This document shows, in pieces, positions 1 through 8,147 of a DNA stretch of 64,000 nt. This DNA comes from CAZEAP01 sp964510315 (lineage in GTDB: Bacteria; Planctomycetota; Brocadiia; SM23-32), in contig CAZEAP010000005.1 in assembly GCA_964510315.1 (NCBI GenBank), positions 62,001 to 126,000 of the forward strand, written 5' to 3'. The notes under the pieces are model-generated. The model ran no database searches and was not told where the DNA came from. It was given only the letters and a program-made list of their open reading frames with translations. Position numbers and translations under genes: made by a program. The first letter of the stretch is position 1. Each line of letters opens with the position of its first letter.

Positions 1-1269
1 GCGCCGGACCCAGTACTTCTCCAGCAGGACGGCGGGGGACTGGTATCGGCCGCCGCCGGTTCGGCAGCGAGGCACCCCGAACTGGTAATAACCGTAGTCC
101 CACAGCAGTCGCCGCGCGCCGTTGGCGCCCAGGTCCACGCGCACCCACCACGTGTCGCGCTCTTCCGCGGGACGGTCCGGGAAGCTCAGGTAGTCCACCA
201 GCACCCGGTTGTTGGGGCCGCTGGGACCGATGGTCGTGCCCCGGATGCGCACCCTCTGTCCGGGCAGCAGTTGCGTCGCCTGTCGGAAGACGGTCGGCCA
301 GGCGGGCACCCGGGAGACCAGGCAGGTGACCCCGCCGGTCGTCTCGAAGGCGACGTCCACGCCCACACGGGTGATTCGGCCGCCGCGGACCGCGGGAGCG
401 GACTGCAGGCCTTCGGCGGCCAGGTTGGGAATCAGGTCTTTGACCTTGTCGGTGAAGTCAACGTTGATCCGCTCCCCGCCCCTTCCGGCGTAGCGATAGA
501 CCGCCGCGGCGGAATACTGCCCGTAGGTCTTCGGGCCTTCCGAGAGGCCCTCCAACTGACCGGCCAAGCGGGCGACTTCGTTGGCCACCTGCTGAGGCGA
601 CTTCGGCTGGATGCTGACCGCAAGTTGTTCCTGCTCGGTCTCGCCGTGGCTGCAAGCAAAACTCCAGCTCCGCTGCCCCCGCTGATCGACGATATGGGGC
701 TCGCCTTCCCCCGGCAGGAAAACGCGGACCTGCCTACTGCCGGGCGGGCGGCCCCCCTCGCCCAGGAAAACCGAGTCCACCAGAATATACCTGTCCACCC
801 CTCTTTGGCCCGCAATGGTGCCCCGAACCGTCAACGTCTGCCCCGCCTGCACCACGGGGCGGGGCAGGCGATCCGGCGCCGGCATCGGTCCATCGGGCGG
901 CAGCCCGAAGAGCGTCCGGAGGGCTCGGGGGGAGGAACGCGGCACCAGGCAGATCAGGTCGGCCGACGTGCGGAACGCAAAGGCCACCGTGTAGCGCCGT
1001 CCGCCGAGAACCCGCGTCCGCTCGGCCGCCTCAAGCCGAACGACTCGATCGAAGGCGTCGCGGAACTCCACGTTCGGACGAACCCGTCCGCCTCGCTCCG
1101 CCGCCCAGCCCACCGCCGAGTACACGTCCTGGGCGGCAAGCGCCTTGTAGTGCTTTGCGGGAACCTTTATCTGGCGGAACTCCTGTTCCTCCTCTTGCGC
1201 GGCGGTCACGGGCACAAAGGCCGCCGCCAGTCCGGCCACGCACAGAACTGCACCTCGGAGAACGTGCAT
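1..1269 (-). CDS. Secreted protein with internally duplicated domain (partial)
   Basis: An open frame of 423 codons runs from an ATG at 1269 off the left edge, so the C-terminus is missing. GGAGGG sits 5-6 bases before the ATG and a promoter lies just upstream. Residues 1-24 look like a signal peptide (basic start, hydrophobic core, VTAAQ), implying export. Two similar blocks follow, about residues 48-170 and 251-363. Each ends in a stretch of the type ICLVPR...GQTLTVRGTI...RYILVDSVF, or TCLVSR...GQRVRIRGTT...RVLVDYLSF. The GQ-x-VRG-T-x(n)-VLVD pattern suggests a small beta-barrel (OB-like) fold, but this is a guess. I do not recognise the family and assign no function. The gene follows the HgdC-type activase on the same strand but has its own promoter. 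Confidence 0.75.
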   Translation of the reverse strand, partial: MHVLRGAVLCVAGLAAAFVPVTAAQEEEQEFRQIKVPAKHYKALAAQDVYSAVGWAAERGGRVRPNVEFRDAFDRVVRLEAAERTRVLGGRRYTVAFAFRTSADLICLVPRSSPRALRTLFGLPPDGPMPAPDRLPRPVVQAGQTLTVRGTIAGQRGVDRYILVDSVFLGEGGRPPGSRQVRVFLPGEGEPHIVDQRGQRSWSFACSHGETEQEQLAVSIQPKSPQQVANEVARLAGQLEGLSEGPKTYGQYSAAAVYRYAGRGGERINVDFTDKVKDLIPNLAAEGLQSAPAVRGGRITRVGVDVAFETTGGVTCLVSRVPAWPTVFRQATQLLPGQRVRIRGTTIGPSGPNNRVLVDYLSFPDRPAEERDTWWVRVDLGANGARRLLWDYGYYQFGVPRCRTGGGRYQSPAVLLEKYWVRR

Positions 1270-1304
1270 CTTTTCCCTCCCTGCTTACCTGCCGTTGTCA
1301 TCTC

Positions 1305-2150
1305 TTATGATACCGGGGGGCTCGGTGGTGTCAACCGGTCGGCGTCGCCGTGACGGCCGGCCAGTGCGGCTCCCAGGGCGGTTGCGAACTGCCCGCCGGG
1401 CGGCACCGCCACCGAGGCGCCCAGCCGTCGACCCAAAGCCTCCGCCAGGGCCCGGCTTCGGGAAGTACCGCCGTCGAACAGCACCGGCGGCTGCCAGGAA
1501 CATCTCTCGGCAAGGGGGGCCACCTGCTCGGCCACACTCCGGAACACCCCGGCCGCCACCTGCTCCGGCGGCAGTCCCTCCGAGAGCAGAGACACCACCT
1601 CCGACTCCGCGAAGACCGTGCAGGCGCTGCTGATGTGGGCGGGGCTTTCGGCGCGGAGGGCCAGGCGGTCCAGCTCCTCGAGGTCCACTTCCAGCCGGGC
1701 GGCCATCACTTCCAGGAAGCGCCCCGTACCGGCCGCGCAGCGGTCGTTCATGGCGAAATCCCGCACCAGCCCCTCCGGCCCGAACGTGATGACCTTGCTG
1801 TCCTGGCCGCCGACGTCAACGATGGTGCGGAAAGGTCCCGGCGCCCGCCCGGGCACCGGTGGATCCCCGAAGAGCCGTTCCAGAGAATCCCAGTGCTCCG
1901 CCAGCCAGCGCGCGCCGAAAGCGTTGGCCATGATTTCGTTGACCCGGAAATCCGCCTCCTCCACCAGGCTGCGTCCGTAGCCGGTGGCGCAGACGTGGCT
2001 TTCGGGGGGAAACCGCTCCAGCAACGCGCTGCACTGGCGGGCCATGTCCGGGCGGGTCCGTTCCTCGGCCCACTCCTCCGGTCCTTTCTCCGAGAGGGCG
2101 ACGAGCTTCACGGCCACGCTGCCGACGTCTATGCCGAGAATAAGGCCCAT
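1305..2150 (-). CDS. HgdC/BadF-type ATPase, 2-hydroxyacyl-CoA dehydratase activator family
   Basis: A 281-residue acetate/sugar kinase-fold ATPase of the BcrAD/BadFG family. Known members (HgdC) are [4Fe-4S] dimers that use ATP to push an electron into a 2-hydroxyacyl-CoA dehydratase or benzoyl-CoA reductase. Visible motifs are the N-terminal phosphate loop GIDVGS, the block VDVGGQDSK, and both cluster cysteines, in RCAAGTGRFLE and SSACTVFAESE. FDGGTSRS forms the second nucleotide-binding segment. I start at the ATG at 2150 because MGLILGIDVG matches family N-termini; 28 further in-frame codons upstream look non-coding. No dehydratase subunit lies nearby, so the partner is unknown. The gene follows thrS by 94 bp on the same strand. 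Family call is firm; substrate cannot be assigned. Confidence 0.85.
   Translation of the reverse strand: MGLILGIDVGSVAVKLVALSEKGPEEWAEERTRPDMARQCSALLERFPPESHVCATGYGRSLVEEADFRVNEIMANAFGARWLAEHWDSLERLFGDPPVPGRAPGPFRTIVDVGGQDSKVITFGPEGLVRDFAMNDRCAAGTGRFLEVMAARLEVDLEELDRLALRAESPAHISSACTVFAESEVVSLLSEGLPPEQVAAGVFRSVAEQVAPLAERCSWQPPVLFDGGTSRSRALAEALGRRLGASVAVPPGGQFATALGAALAGRHGDADRLTPPSPPVS
1307..1334 (-). promoter_or_regulatory. Sigma70-like promoter for the secreted protein gene
   Basis: On the minus strand a perfect -35 TTGACA (1329-1334) is followed by 16 bases and TATCAT (1307-1312). The predicted transcript starts near 1300 and reaches the ATG at 1269 with a short leader holding GGAGGG. The promoter lies inside the last codons of the upstream activase gene. 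Confidence 0.6.
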
Positions 2151-2244
2151 GGCACCGATGCTCCAGGCCGAACGGATGCTGGACTGGCCGTTGCTGCGTA
2201 ACGCGGCGGCACGGGCCGACGCGCCTGGTCGCACCCCGGACCCC

Positions 2245-4176
2245 TCAGAAGTCCTCCGGCAGCTTTCGGGTCTCGATCTCGCGGCTGATGCGGTCGGCGA
2301 ACTCCGAGAGCGGCACGGGTCCCTCGTCCCCGTGGTCGTGGCTCCGAACGCTGACCGTCCCGTTCTCCACCTCCCTGTCTCCGACGATCAGCAGGTAGGG
2401 GACCCTCTCGACCGTGCCGGAGCGGACTTTGTAGCCGGTGGTTTCGTTGCGCTCGTCCACGCTGACGCGAACGCCGAGTTCCTTCAGCTTCTGCTCCACC
2501 AGCCGCGCGTAGTCGAGATGTTCATCGGTGATGGGCAGAACGCGGGCCTGCTCGGGAGCCAGCCAGACGGGGAACCAGCCGCCGAAGTGCTCGATAAGCC
2601 CGCCGATGAACCGCTCCAGGGAACCCAGGATGGCCCGGTGAACGATGATGCACTCGTGCTCCTGTCCGTCCTCGCCGATGTAGGTGACCTCGAACCGCTT
2701 CGGCAGGTTCAGGTCGACCTGGATGGTCGGCCCCTGCCACTCCCGGCCGAGAGCGTCCACCAGCTTGCAGTCGATCTTGGGGGCGTAGAAGGCGCCGCCC
2801 CCCTGGTCGAGGTCGTAATCCGCGCCGCGGGCCTCCAGGGCCGTCCGGAGCGCCTCGGTGGCACGTTCCCACTCCTCGTCGGTAGCGGTCTCGAGGGAGA
2901 CCCGGGGCCGGGTGGAGAGGTAGATGGTGTACTCGTAGCCGAACACGTCCATCATCTCCTCGACCATGTCGAGCACGTCCTCGACCTCCCGCGCCAGTTG
3001 GTCGGGGGTGCAGAATATGTGCGCGTCGTCCTGGGTGAACCCTCTGACCCGTATGGTCCCGTGGAGCGCGCCGCTGAGTTCGTAGCGATACACCGTCCCC
3101 ATTTCGGCGTAGCGGATGGGCAGGTCGCGGTAGGAGCAGAGGTGAGTCTGGAAGATCTTGATGTGCGCGGGGCAGTTCATCGGCTTCACCCGGTAATTCT
3201 CCCCCTCGATCTCCAGGGGCGCATACATCATGTCCTCGTACTTGGGGATGTGTCCGCTTCGGCGATAGATATTCTCGGAGGCGATGTGGGGCGTGCAGAC
3301 AAACTCGTATCCCCTTTCCCTGTGCAGCTCTTTGGAATACTGCACTACGGCATCCCGCAGGACGGTCCCCTTCGGATGCCACAGCACCAGGCCCCGGCCG
3401 ATCTCCTCATCGAAGCTGAACAGGTCGAGTTCTTTGCCCAACCGCCGGTGGTCGCGTTCCTCGGCCTGCCGTCGCCGCTCCAGGTAATCCTCCAGTTCCT
3501 CCTCGGAGCGGAAGGCGGTGCCGTAGATGCGCTGCATCTGGGTCCGCGAGGAGTCGCCGAGCCAGTAAGCCCCGGCAACGTTGAGCAGCTTGAACTCCCC
3601 CACCTTGCCGGTGTGGGGCACGTGGGGGCCCCGGCAGAGGTCCACGAAATCGCCGGTGCGATAGAGCGAGACCACGTTCTCCTCGATCCGGTCGATCAGC
3701 TCCACCTTGTAGGACTGCCCCTTCTCTTCCATCAGTTGGCGGGCCCGGTCGGTGGGCATCTCCACCCGCTCGAATGGGATCTCCTCCGCCACGATGACGG
3801 CCATCTCATCCTCGATGCGCTCCAGGTCCTCGGCGCTGATCGTGGCGGGCAGGTCGAAGTCATAGTAGAACCCGTCCTCGATGGCGGGCCCTATGCCGAA
3901 CTTCACCTCCTCGTAGAGCTGGCCCACGGCGGTGGCCATGATGTGGGAGACGCTGTGGCGCATCAGCTCCAGGCCCTCCTCGGAGTCGATGGTGATGATC
4001 TCGAACTCCGCGTCCCCTTCCAGTTGAACGTCCAAATCGAGGGTCGAGCCGTCGACCCGAGCCGCGACCGCATCGCGGGCCAGGCCCTTCCCGATCGAGC
4101 GGGCCACCTCCGCCGGCGTGATGCCGGCGGGCTTGTTCAGGACGCTGCCGTCGGGCAGTGTGAGTGAGATGTTCAT
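2245..4176 (-). CDS. thrS: Threonyl-tRNA synthetase
   Basis: Charges tRNA-Thr with threonine in the cytoplasm. The 643-residue protein has the full bacterial architecture: TGS domain (about 1-62), editing domain with H74-x3-H78 and the CRGPH motif at 181-185, class II catalytic core, and anticodon-binding domain from about 540. The zinc ligands of the active site are in place: C335 (MNCPAH), H386 (TQDDAHIF) and the His of IIVHRAI near 512. Length and motif positions match E. coli ThrRS almost exactly. The ATG at 4176 is the start that gives a complete TGS domain, though its ribosome binding site is weak. A plausible promoter lies at 4210-4238. Confidence 0.98.
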   Translation of the reverse strand: MNISLTLPDGSVLNKPAGITPAEVARSIGKGLARDAVAARVDGSTLDLDVQLEGDAEFEIITIDSEEGLELMRHSVSHIMATAVGQLYEEVKFGIGPAIEDGFYYDFDLPATISAEDLERIEDEMAVIVAEEIPFERVEMPTDRARQLMEEKGQSYKVELIDRIEENVVSLYRTGDFVDLCRGPHVPHTGKVGEFKLLNVAGAYWLGDSSRTQMQRIYGTAFRSEEELEDYLERRRQAEERDHRRLGKELDLFSFDEEIGRGLVLWHPKGTVLRDAVVQYSKELHRERGYEFVCTPHIASENIYRRSGHIPKYEDMMYAPLEIEGENYRVKPMNCPAHIKIFQTHLCSYRDLPIRYAEMGTVYRYELSGALHGTIRVRGFTQDDAHIFCTPDQLAREVEDVLDMVEEMMDVFGYEYTIYLSTRPRVSLETATDEEWERATEALRTALEARGADYDLDQGGGAFYAPKIDCKLVDALGREWQGPTIQVDLNLPKRFEVTYIGEDGQEHECIIVHRAILGSLERFIGGLIEHFGGWFPVWLAPEQARVLPITDEHLDYARLVEQKLKELGVRVSVDERNETTGYKVRSGTVERVPYLLIVGDREVENGTVSVRSHDHGDEGPVPLSEFADRISREIETRKLPEDF

Positions 4177-4209
4177 AGCCGTGGATTCATCTTGAGGCGT
4201 GAACTATGG

Positions 4210-4238
4210 AGTCTACCACGACGGCCGGAAACCCTCAA
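4210..4238 (-). promoter_or_regulatory. Candidate thrS promoter
   Basis: Minus-strand TTGAGG (4233-4238), 17-base spacer, TAGACT (4210-4215), with four of six consensus matches in each box. It gives a leader of about 30 bases to the thrS ATG. The rest of the 270-bp gap 4177-4446 shows no gene and no clear T-box or terminator. Confidence 0.4.
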
Positions 4239-4446
4239 CGGTGAACCACAGCCCGCCGGGGTTTGGAGCAAGGGCACGGAACAAGACGACGGCGCAGACA
4301 GGCACAACGGCAAAGGGAACCACAGGGGATGCAGAGAAACGAGGAGTAAAACCCAACGACAGACAGAAGCCACGAAGCCCCCGGCGCGCCGCCGCCTGCC
4401 CCCTTCGGGTGCGGGGTATCCTGATGCGGTTGGTGGCGCGGCGGAC

Positions 4447-5067
4447 CTACTCGTCCGCCGTCTTTTCCGGAGGCGTGACAGACTCCATTGTGCCGATGCC
4501 GGCGGTCATGCACAGCTTCATCAGCTCCTCCACCTCCATGTCCTCAATCTCCTCCACCATCTCGGCCGGGACGTAGAAGGTGAATCCGCCGATCTGGTAG
4601 CTCATCGGCAGGTAGACCGCCACCCTGCCCTTGCCCTGCTCCGGAAGGAATATCTCCGGCTTCCGCTGCGTGACCAGCCCGAGCAGTTGAACGGTCCCGT
4701 CTTCGGAACGTAGTACGCACGGGGTGCCGCGGGACTCCGCCTCCATGCCGCCGAGGAACTGCAGAAGGTCCCGGACCGCCGTGTAAAGGCTCTTTATCAG
4801 CGGGATGCGTTCCACCACACTCTCGGCCAGCCGCAGAGGCCACCGAAGCAGCCACGTCCGGGCGAGCAGCCCGACGATATATATGCCCGCCAGGCCGACC
4901 AGTATCCCCAGGCCGGGGAAGGAAGTGTGAAGCACCCGCTCAAGGGCCCCCCGGATCGTCTTGTCCAGCCACCACAGCCCCGCTCCCACCGCGTAACCGG
5001 TGATGATGACCGGAGCCACCACGATGATGCCGTTCAGCAGGATCTTCGCGTGTTTCCGCAAGTGCAC
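4447..5067 (-). CDS. DUF502 family inner-membrane protein
   Basis: A 206-residue protein of the DUF502 family, whose function is unknown. Two hydrophobic segments (about residues 8-32, ILLNGIIVVAPVIITGYAVG, and 52-72, LGILVGLAGIYIVGLL) anchor it in the inner membrane. They are followed by the family hallmark ERIPLIKSLYTAVRDL and a soluble beta-rich region (VLRSEDG...VAVYLPMSYQIGGFTFYVP). I start at GTG 5067 because GGAGGTGG lies only four bases upstream. The longer ATG start at 5115 falls inside a TATAAT promoter box, so it cannot be transcribed from that promoter. The gene sits alone between thrS and the GH3 gene. Family call is good; role unknown. Confidence 0.85.
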   Translation of the reverse strand: MHLRKHAKILLNGIIVVAPVIITGYAVGAGLWWLDKTIRGALERVLHTSFPGLGILVGLAGIYIVGLLARTWLLRWPLRLAESVVERIPLIKSLYTAVRDLLQFLGGMEAESRGTPCVLRSEDGTVQLLGLVTQRKPEIFLPEQGKGRVAVYLPMSYQIGGFTFYVPAEMVEEIEDMEVEELMKLCMTAGIGTMESVTPPEKTADE

Positions 5068-5113
5068 TCTACCACCTCCGCACAGCAGTGTATGAGGAGC
5101 CCCTCCATCGGCC

Positions 5114-5141
5114 ATTATAGCCCACCCGCCGGCGGCGGCAA
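5114..5141 (-). promoter_or_regulatory. Promoter of the DUF502 gene
   Basis: Minus strand: perfect -10 TATAAT (5114-5119), 16-base spacer, TTGCCG (5136-5141) as a partial -35. Transcription would start near 5107, which rules out the ATG at 5115 and supports the GTG start at 5067. Confidence 0.55.
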
Positions 5142-5173
5142 ACCCGGGTTTCGCGGGCCGCGGACGTGCCGTT

Positions 5174-7312
5174 TCAGGTCAGCTCGAACCTGCCTGTGGC
5201 CGGCCTCGGTGCCCCAAGCGCCTGCGCCCGCGGGCCCGGTGAGCAGCCCCCCACCCTGACCGCGAAGGCCCCCGGCTCCAGTACCCACTCGCCCTGTTCG
5301 TCCACAAGCCGCATCATGTCCGGCGTGATCTCGAACCGCACGGTCCGGGACCCGCCCGGCCCCAGGTGCACCCGGCGGAAGCCTTTCAGCTCGCAGCGCG
5401 GCACCTCCACCGACGCACCTTCGGCGGTCAGGTAGAGTTGCACGACTTCCTCCGTCTCCCGATCGCCCGTGTTGGCCACCTCCACCTCGGCCGTCACGCT
5501 CTCGCCCGCGGGCACCTGCGCGGGCGAGAGGCGGAGCGGGCCGTATTCGATCCGGCTGTAGCCGAGGCCGAAGCCGAACGGGTAGAGCGGCTGCTGCTCC
5601 ATGTATCGATAGGTCCGGCCCTTCATGGAGTAGTCCTCGTACGGCGGCAACCGGGCCAGCGACATGGGGAATGTGACCGGCAGCCGCCCGGAGGGGGACC
5701 TCCGTCCGAACAGCACGTCCCCCACCGCCGGTCCGCCCCGTTCGCCCGGATACCAGATGAAGACGACGGCGTCGGCCAGCTCGTGAGCCTCCAGCATGGC
5801 GATGGGCGAGCCGCCGGTCACCACCAGCACAAGCGGCCTGCCGGTGGTCTTCAGCCGGCGGAGCAGCTCCATCTGGTTCGGCGGCAGCCCGATCTCCTCC
5901 CGGTCTCCGCCGTCGGGACTCGCGATGCACTCCCCGCTCTCCCCTTCCATCAGCGGGGAGATGCCCATCACGGCCACCACGACGTCGGCCTCGTCGGCCT
6001 GCCCCAATACCCAGCCTGAGCGATAGGTGCTGGGATGCTCCAGGTGGCAGCCCTTCATGTAGGTGATGAAGGTGCCCTCCGGCGCGGCCTCCACGATGCC
6101 CTCGAAGACGGAACAGAGCCGCGCGGAGGCGCCGCGGTAGAAGTTCCCCAGCAGCACATCCAGGTCGGCGGCCGTCGGGCCCGTAACGCAGATGCCCTCG
6201 ACGTCCGGTCCCAGCGGCAGCACACCGTCGTTTTTCAGCAGGACGATGGACTTGGCGGCCGCCTCCCGGGCCAGCTCCAGGTGTGCCGGGCACTGTATGG
6301 CGTCCGCCCGGAGGTCGGTGTACGGCACCTCGGCCGGATCGTCGAACAGTCCCAGCCGGAAACGCACCTCGAAGAGGCGGACCAGGCTGCGGTCCACCTC
6401 CGCCTCCGTTATCTGTCCATCCCCGATGGCCCCGGGCAGCTCATCGTAGCAATTGCTGCGGTTCTCCATGTCGCAGCCGGCGCCGAGGGCCAGCACGGCC
6501 GACTCCCGCGCGTTGCGGGTGGTTTTATGGTGCTCGTGGGAGCCGGCCACCGCGCCGGCGTCGGAGACGACGAAGCCCTCGAAACCCCACCTCCCCCGCA
6601 GTATCTCCTTCAGGAGCGTCTCGCTTCCGCAGCAGGGCTCCCCGTTGACCCGGTTGTAGGTGGCCATTACGGAGACCACCCCGGCCTCCACCAGGGCGCG
6701 GAACGGCGGCAGGTAGGTCTCGAAGAGGTCCTTCCGGCTGACGAGGGCGTCGAAGCTCTGCCGCAGCCTCTCCGGCCCGTTGTGGGCGGCGAAGTGCTTG
6801 GCACAGGCGCCGGCCTTCAGGTAGCGGGGATGGTCGCCCTGGATGCCGCGGACGAACGCCGCCCCCATGACGCCCGTCAGGTACGGGTCCTCACCATAGG
6901 TCTCCTGGCCGCGGCCCCAGCGGGGGTCGCGGAAGATGTTGATGTTCGGCGACCAGAAGGTCAGGCCGACCCGGTGGCCCTCGGGGCCGTGCCAGGCCGG
7001 ATCGTGATGCTTGGCACGCGCCTCGGTGGAGGTGGCCTCGCCGATGCGCTCCATAAGCTCCGGGTCGAAGGTGGCGGCCAGGCCGATCGACTGCGGAAAG
7101 CACGTCGCCCTGCCCGTCTTTGCCAGGCCGTGGAGGCATTCGTTTTCCCACACGTACGGTGGGATGCCCAGGCGCTCTATGCCCGGCGGATAGGGGTGCA
7201 TCTGGGCGATCTTCTCCTCCAGCGTCAGGCGACCCACCAGGTCGGCCGCCCGCTCCTCGGGCTGGAGGGATGCGTCGCGGAACTTTGGTTCCTGTTCGTT
7301 CTGACAGGGCAT
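5174..7312 (-). CDS. Glycoside hydrolase family 3 (beta-glucosidase/xylosidase type)
   Basis: A 712-residue GH3 enzyme that removes beta-linked sugars from non-reducing ends by a retaining mechanism. The N-terminal barrel shows WENECLHGLA (55-64), the paired block FWSPNINIFRDPRWGRGQET (119-138), substrate-binding KH at 172-173 (CAKHFAAHN) and the nucleophile D251 in FVVSDAGAV. The GH3 C-terminal alpha/beta domain follows, then a fibronectin III-like domain of roughly 110 residues with SVTAEVEVANTGDR. The ENECLHG motif and overall layout resemble the beta-xylosidase/glucosidase branch. No signal peptide is visible, so it probably acts in the cytoplasm on imported oligosaccharides. GAGGAA lies 9-10 bases before the ATG and a promoter lies at 7360-7388. 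Exact substrate unknown. Confidence 0.93.
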   Translation of the reverse strand: MPCQNEQEPKFRDASLQPEERAADLVGRLTLEEKIAQMHPYPPGIERLGIPPYVWENECLHGLAKTGRATCFPQSIGLAATFDPELMERIGEATSTEARAKHHDPAWHGPEGHRVGLTFWSPNINIFRDPRWGRGQETYGEDPYLTGVMGAAFVRGIQGDHPRYLKAGACAKHFAAHNGPERLRQSFDALVSRKDLFETYLPPFRALVEAGVVSVMATYNRVNGEPCCGSETLLKEILRGRWGFEGFVVSDAGAVAGSHEHHKTTRNARESAVLALGAGCDMENRSNCYDELPGAIGDGQITEAEVDRSLVRLFEVRFRLGLFDDPAEVPYTDLRADAIQCPAHLELAREAAAKSIVLLKNDGVLPLGPDVEGICVTGPTAADLDVLLGNFYRGASARLCSVFEGIVEAAPEGTFITYMKGCHLEHPSTYRSGWVLGQADEADVVVAVMGISPLMEGESGECIASPDGGDREEIGLPPNQMELLRRLKTTGRPLVLVVTGGSPIAMLEAHELADAVVFIWYPGERGGPAVGDVLFGRRSPSGRLPVTFPMSLARLPPYEDYSMKGRTYRYMEQQPLYPFGFGLGYSRIEYGPLRLSPAQVPAGESVTAEVEVANTGDRETEEVVQLYLTAEGASVEVPRCELKGFRRVHLGPGGSRTVRFEITPDMMRLVDEQGEWVLEPGAFAVRVGGCSPGPRAQALGAPRPATGRFELT

Positions 7313-7359
7313 GATCGGGGTTCCTCACAGTTCCGGATGGGCCGCGGGCGCGTCGGCGT

Positions 7360-7388
7360 TTTTTAGCGGGGAACGGCCCCCCGGTCAA
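7360..7388 (-). promoter_or_regulatory. Promoter of the GH3 gene
   Basis: Minus strand TTGACC (7383-7388), 17-base spacer, TAAAAA (7360-7365). It is divergent from the regulator promoter at 7447-7475, so the 199-bp gap holds back-to-back promoters. Whether the downstream operator also affects GH3 is not evident. Confidence 0.5.
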
Positions 7389-7446
7389 GGGCGCGGCACT
7401 CCGATTGCTCCCCCCGCGCCGGCCGGGAACCACGGGGATTTTGGGC

Positions 7447-7475
7447 TTGACAGGGGGTGGCACGGCGGGTATCCT
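7447..7475 (+). promoter_or_regulatory. Strong sigma70-like promoter of the polysaccharide locus
   Basis: Perfect -35 TTGACA (7447-7452), 17-base spacer, -10 TATCCT (7470-7475). A start near 7482 would give a leader of about 30 bases to the regulator ATG at 7512. It is the best candidate for the start of the long plus-strand transcript. Confidence 0.7.
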
Positions 7476-7477
7476 AT

Positions 7478-7498
7478 CGTTACCTTTAGTAACGTTAC
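7478..7498 (+). promoter_or_regulatory. Palindromic operator overlapping the transcription start
   Basis: CGTTAC occurs at 7478-7483 and 7493-7498, with the inverted half GTAACG at 7489-7494. This makes a 6-bp inverted repeat with a 5-base spacer and also the perfect 10-bp palindrome GTAACGTTAC (7489-7498). It directly follows the -10 box, over the expected start point, where a bound protein would block transcription. The winged-helix protein encoded just downstream is the obvious candidate ligand (inference). Confidence 0.6.
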
Positions 7499-7511
7499 CG
7501 CAGGGCGCGAA

Positions 7512-8132
7512 ATGGACTCCCTTGATTCCCACCGCTACTACGAGCTGAAAATCCTCGAGCACGTCGAGGACCGCCCCGACCTGCCCCGTCGGGTGGCGGC
7601 CTCCAAGCTGGGGGTCAGCGTAAAGCTGGCCCACAAGCTGCTCACCGGCCTTGTGGAGCGCGGTCTGCTGCACGTTAAGAAAGAGAATGCCCGCCGCTGG
7701 CTCTACTTCCTCACCCCCCGGGGCATCGCCGAGAAGTCCCGCCTGACCAGGGAGTTCATCGAGTTCAGCATGGAGTTCTACCGGGAAGCACGGAGGCGTT
7801 CCGCGCAGGTCTGCCGGGACCTCTCGGAGGACGGAGTGCGGCGCATCGCGTTCCTCGGCCTGGGCGAGCTGGCCGAGATCGCCTATCTCGGCGTGCAGGA
7901 GTGGGGACTGAAGCTGTTGGAGGTCTTCGACGAGCAGGAAGCCGGAGCGGAGTTCTTCGGCTGCACGGTCCGGCCCGCCGAGGAGGTCCGGGAAGCCGAG
8001 GCGGAGGCCATCGTGGTGACCGCTTTCAACCCGGAGCATCCGATGACCCCCGGGTGGCTGCCCGGGGAACTGGAGGCCGACCCGCGGATGGTGTGGATAT
8101 TCGGCGGTGAACCCGCCGGTTCAGCCGACTGA
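7512..8132 (+). CDS. EPS-associated MarR-type winged-helix regulator with Rossmann-like C-terminal domain
   Basis: A 206-residue two-domain protein. Residues 8-75 form a winged helix (LGVSVKLAHKLLTGLVERG recognition region, then wing and LTPRGIAEKSRLT), closely resembling the MarR-like regulators found beside exopolysaccharide loci. Residues about 109-198 look like a small Rossmann domain: beta strand plus glycine loop FLGLGELAEIA (114-124), acidic residue D140 after the second strand (LEVFDE), and IVVTAFN. This recalls the N-terminal domain of PglD-type sugar enzymes or Rex-like NAD sensors. The protein may therefore sense a nucleotide sugar or dinucleotide (inference). The ATG at 7512 has only a weak ribosome binding site. 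Strong promoter and operator immediately upstream suggest autoregulation. Confidence 0.75.
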   Translation: MDSLDSHRYYELKILEHVEDRPDLPRRVAASKLGVSVKLAHKLLTGLVERGLLHVKKENARRWLYFLTPRGIAEKSRLTREFIEFSMEFYREARRRSAQVCRDLSEDGVRRIAFLGLGELAEIAYLGVQEWGLKLLEVFDEQEAGAEFFGCTVRPAEEVREAEAEAIVVTAFNPEHPMTPGWLPGELEADPRMVWIFGGEPAGSAD

Positions 8133-8147
8133 CCAGAGGAGGAGAGA

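Noticed and set aside
1984..4167. Long open frame of 727 codons on the plus strand
   Set aside because: It is the antisense of thrS. GC-rich codon bias keeps the opposite frame open; the translation has no family features.
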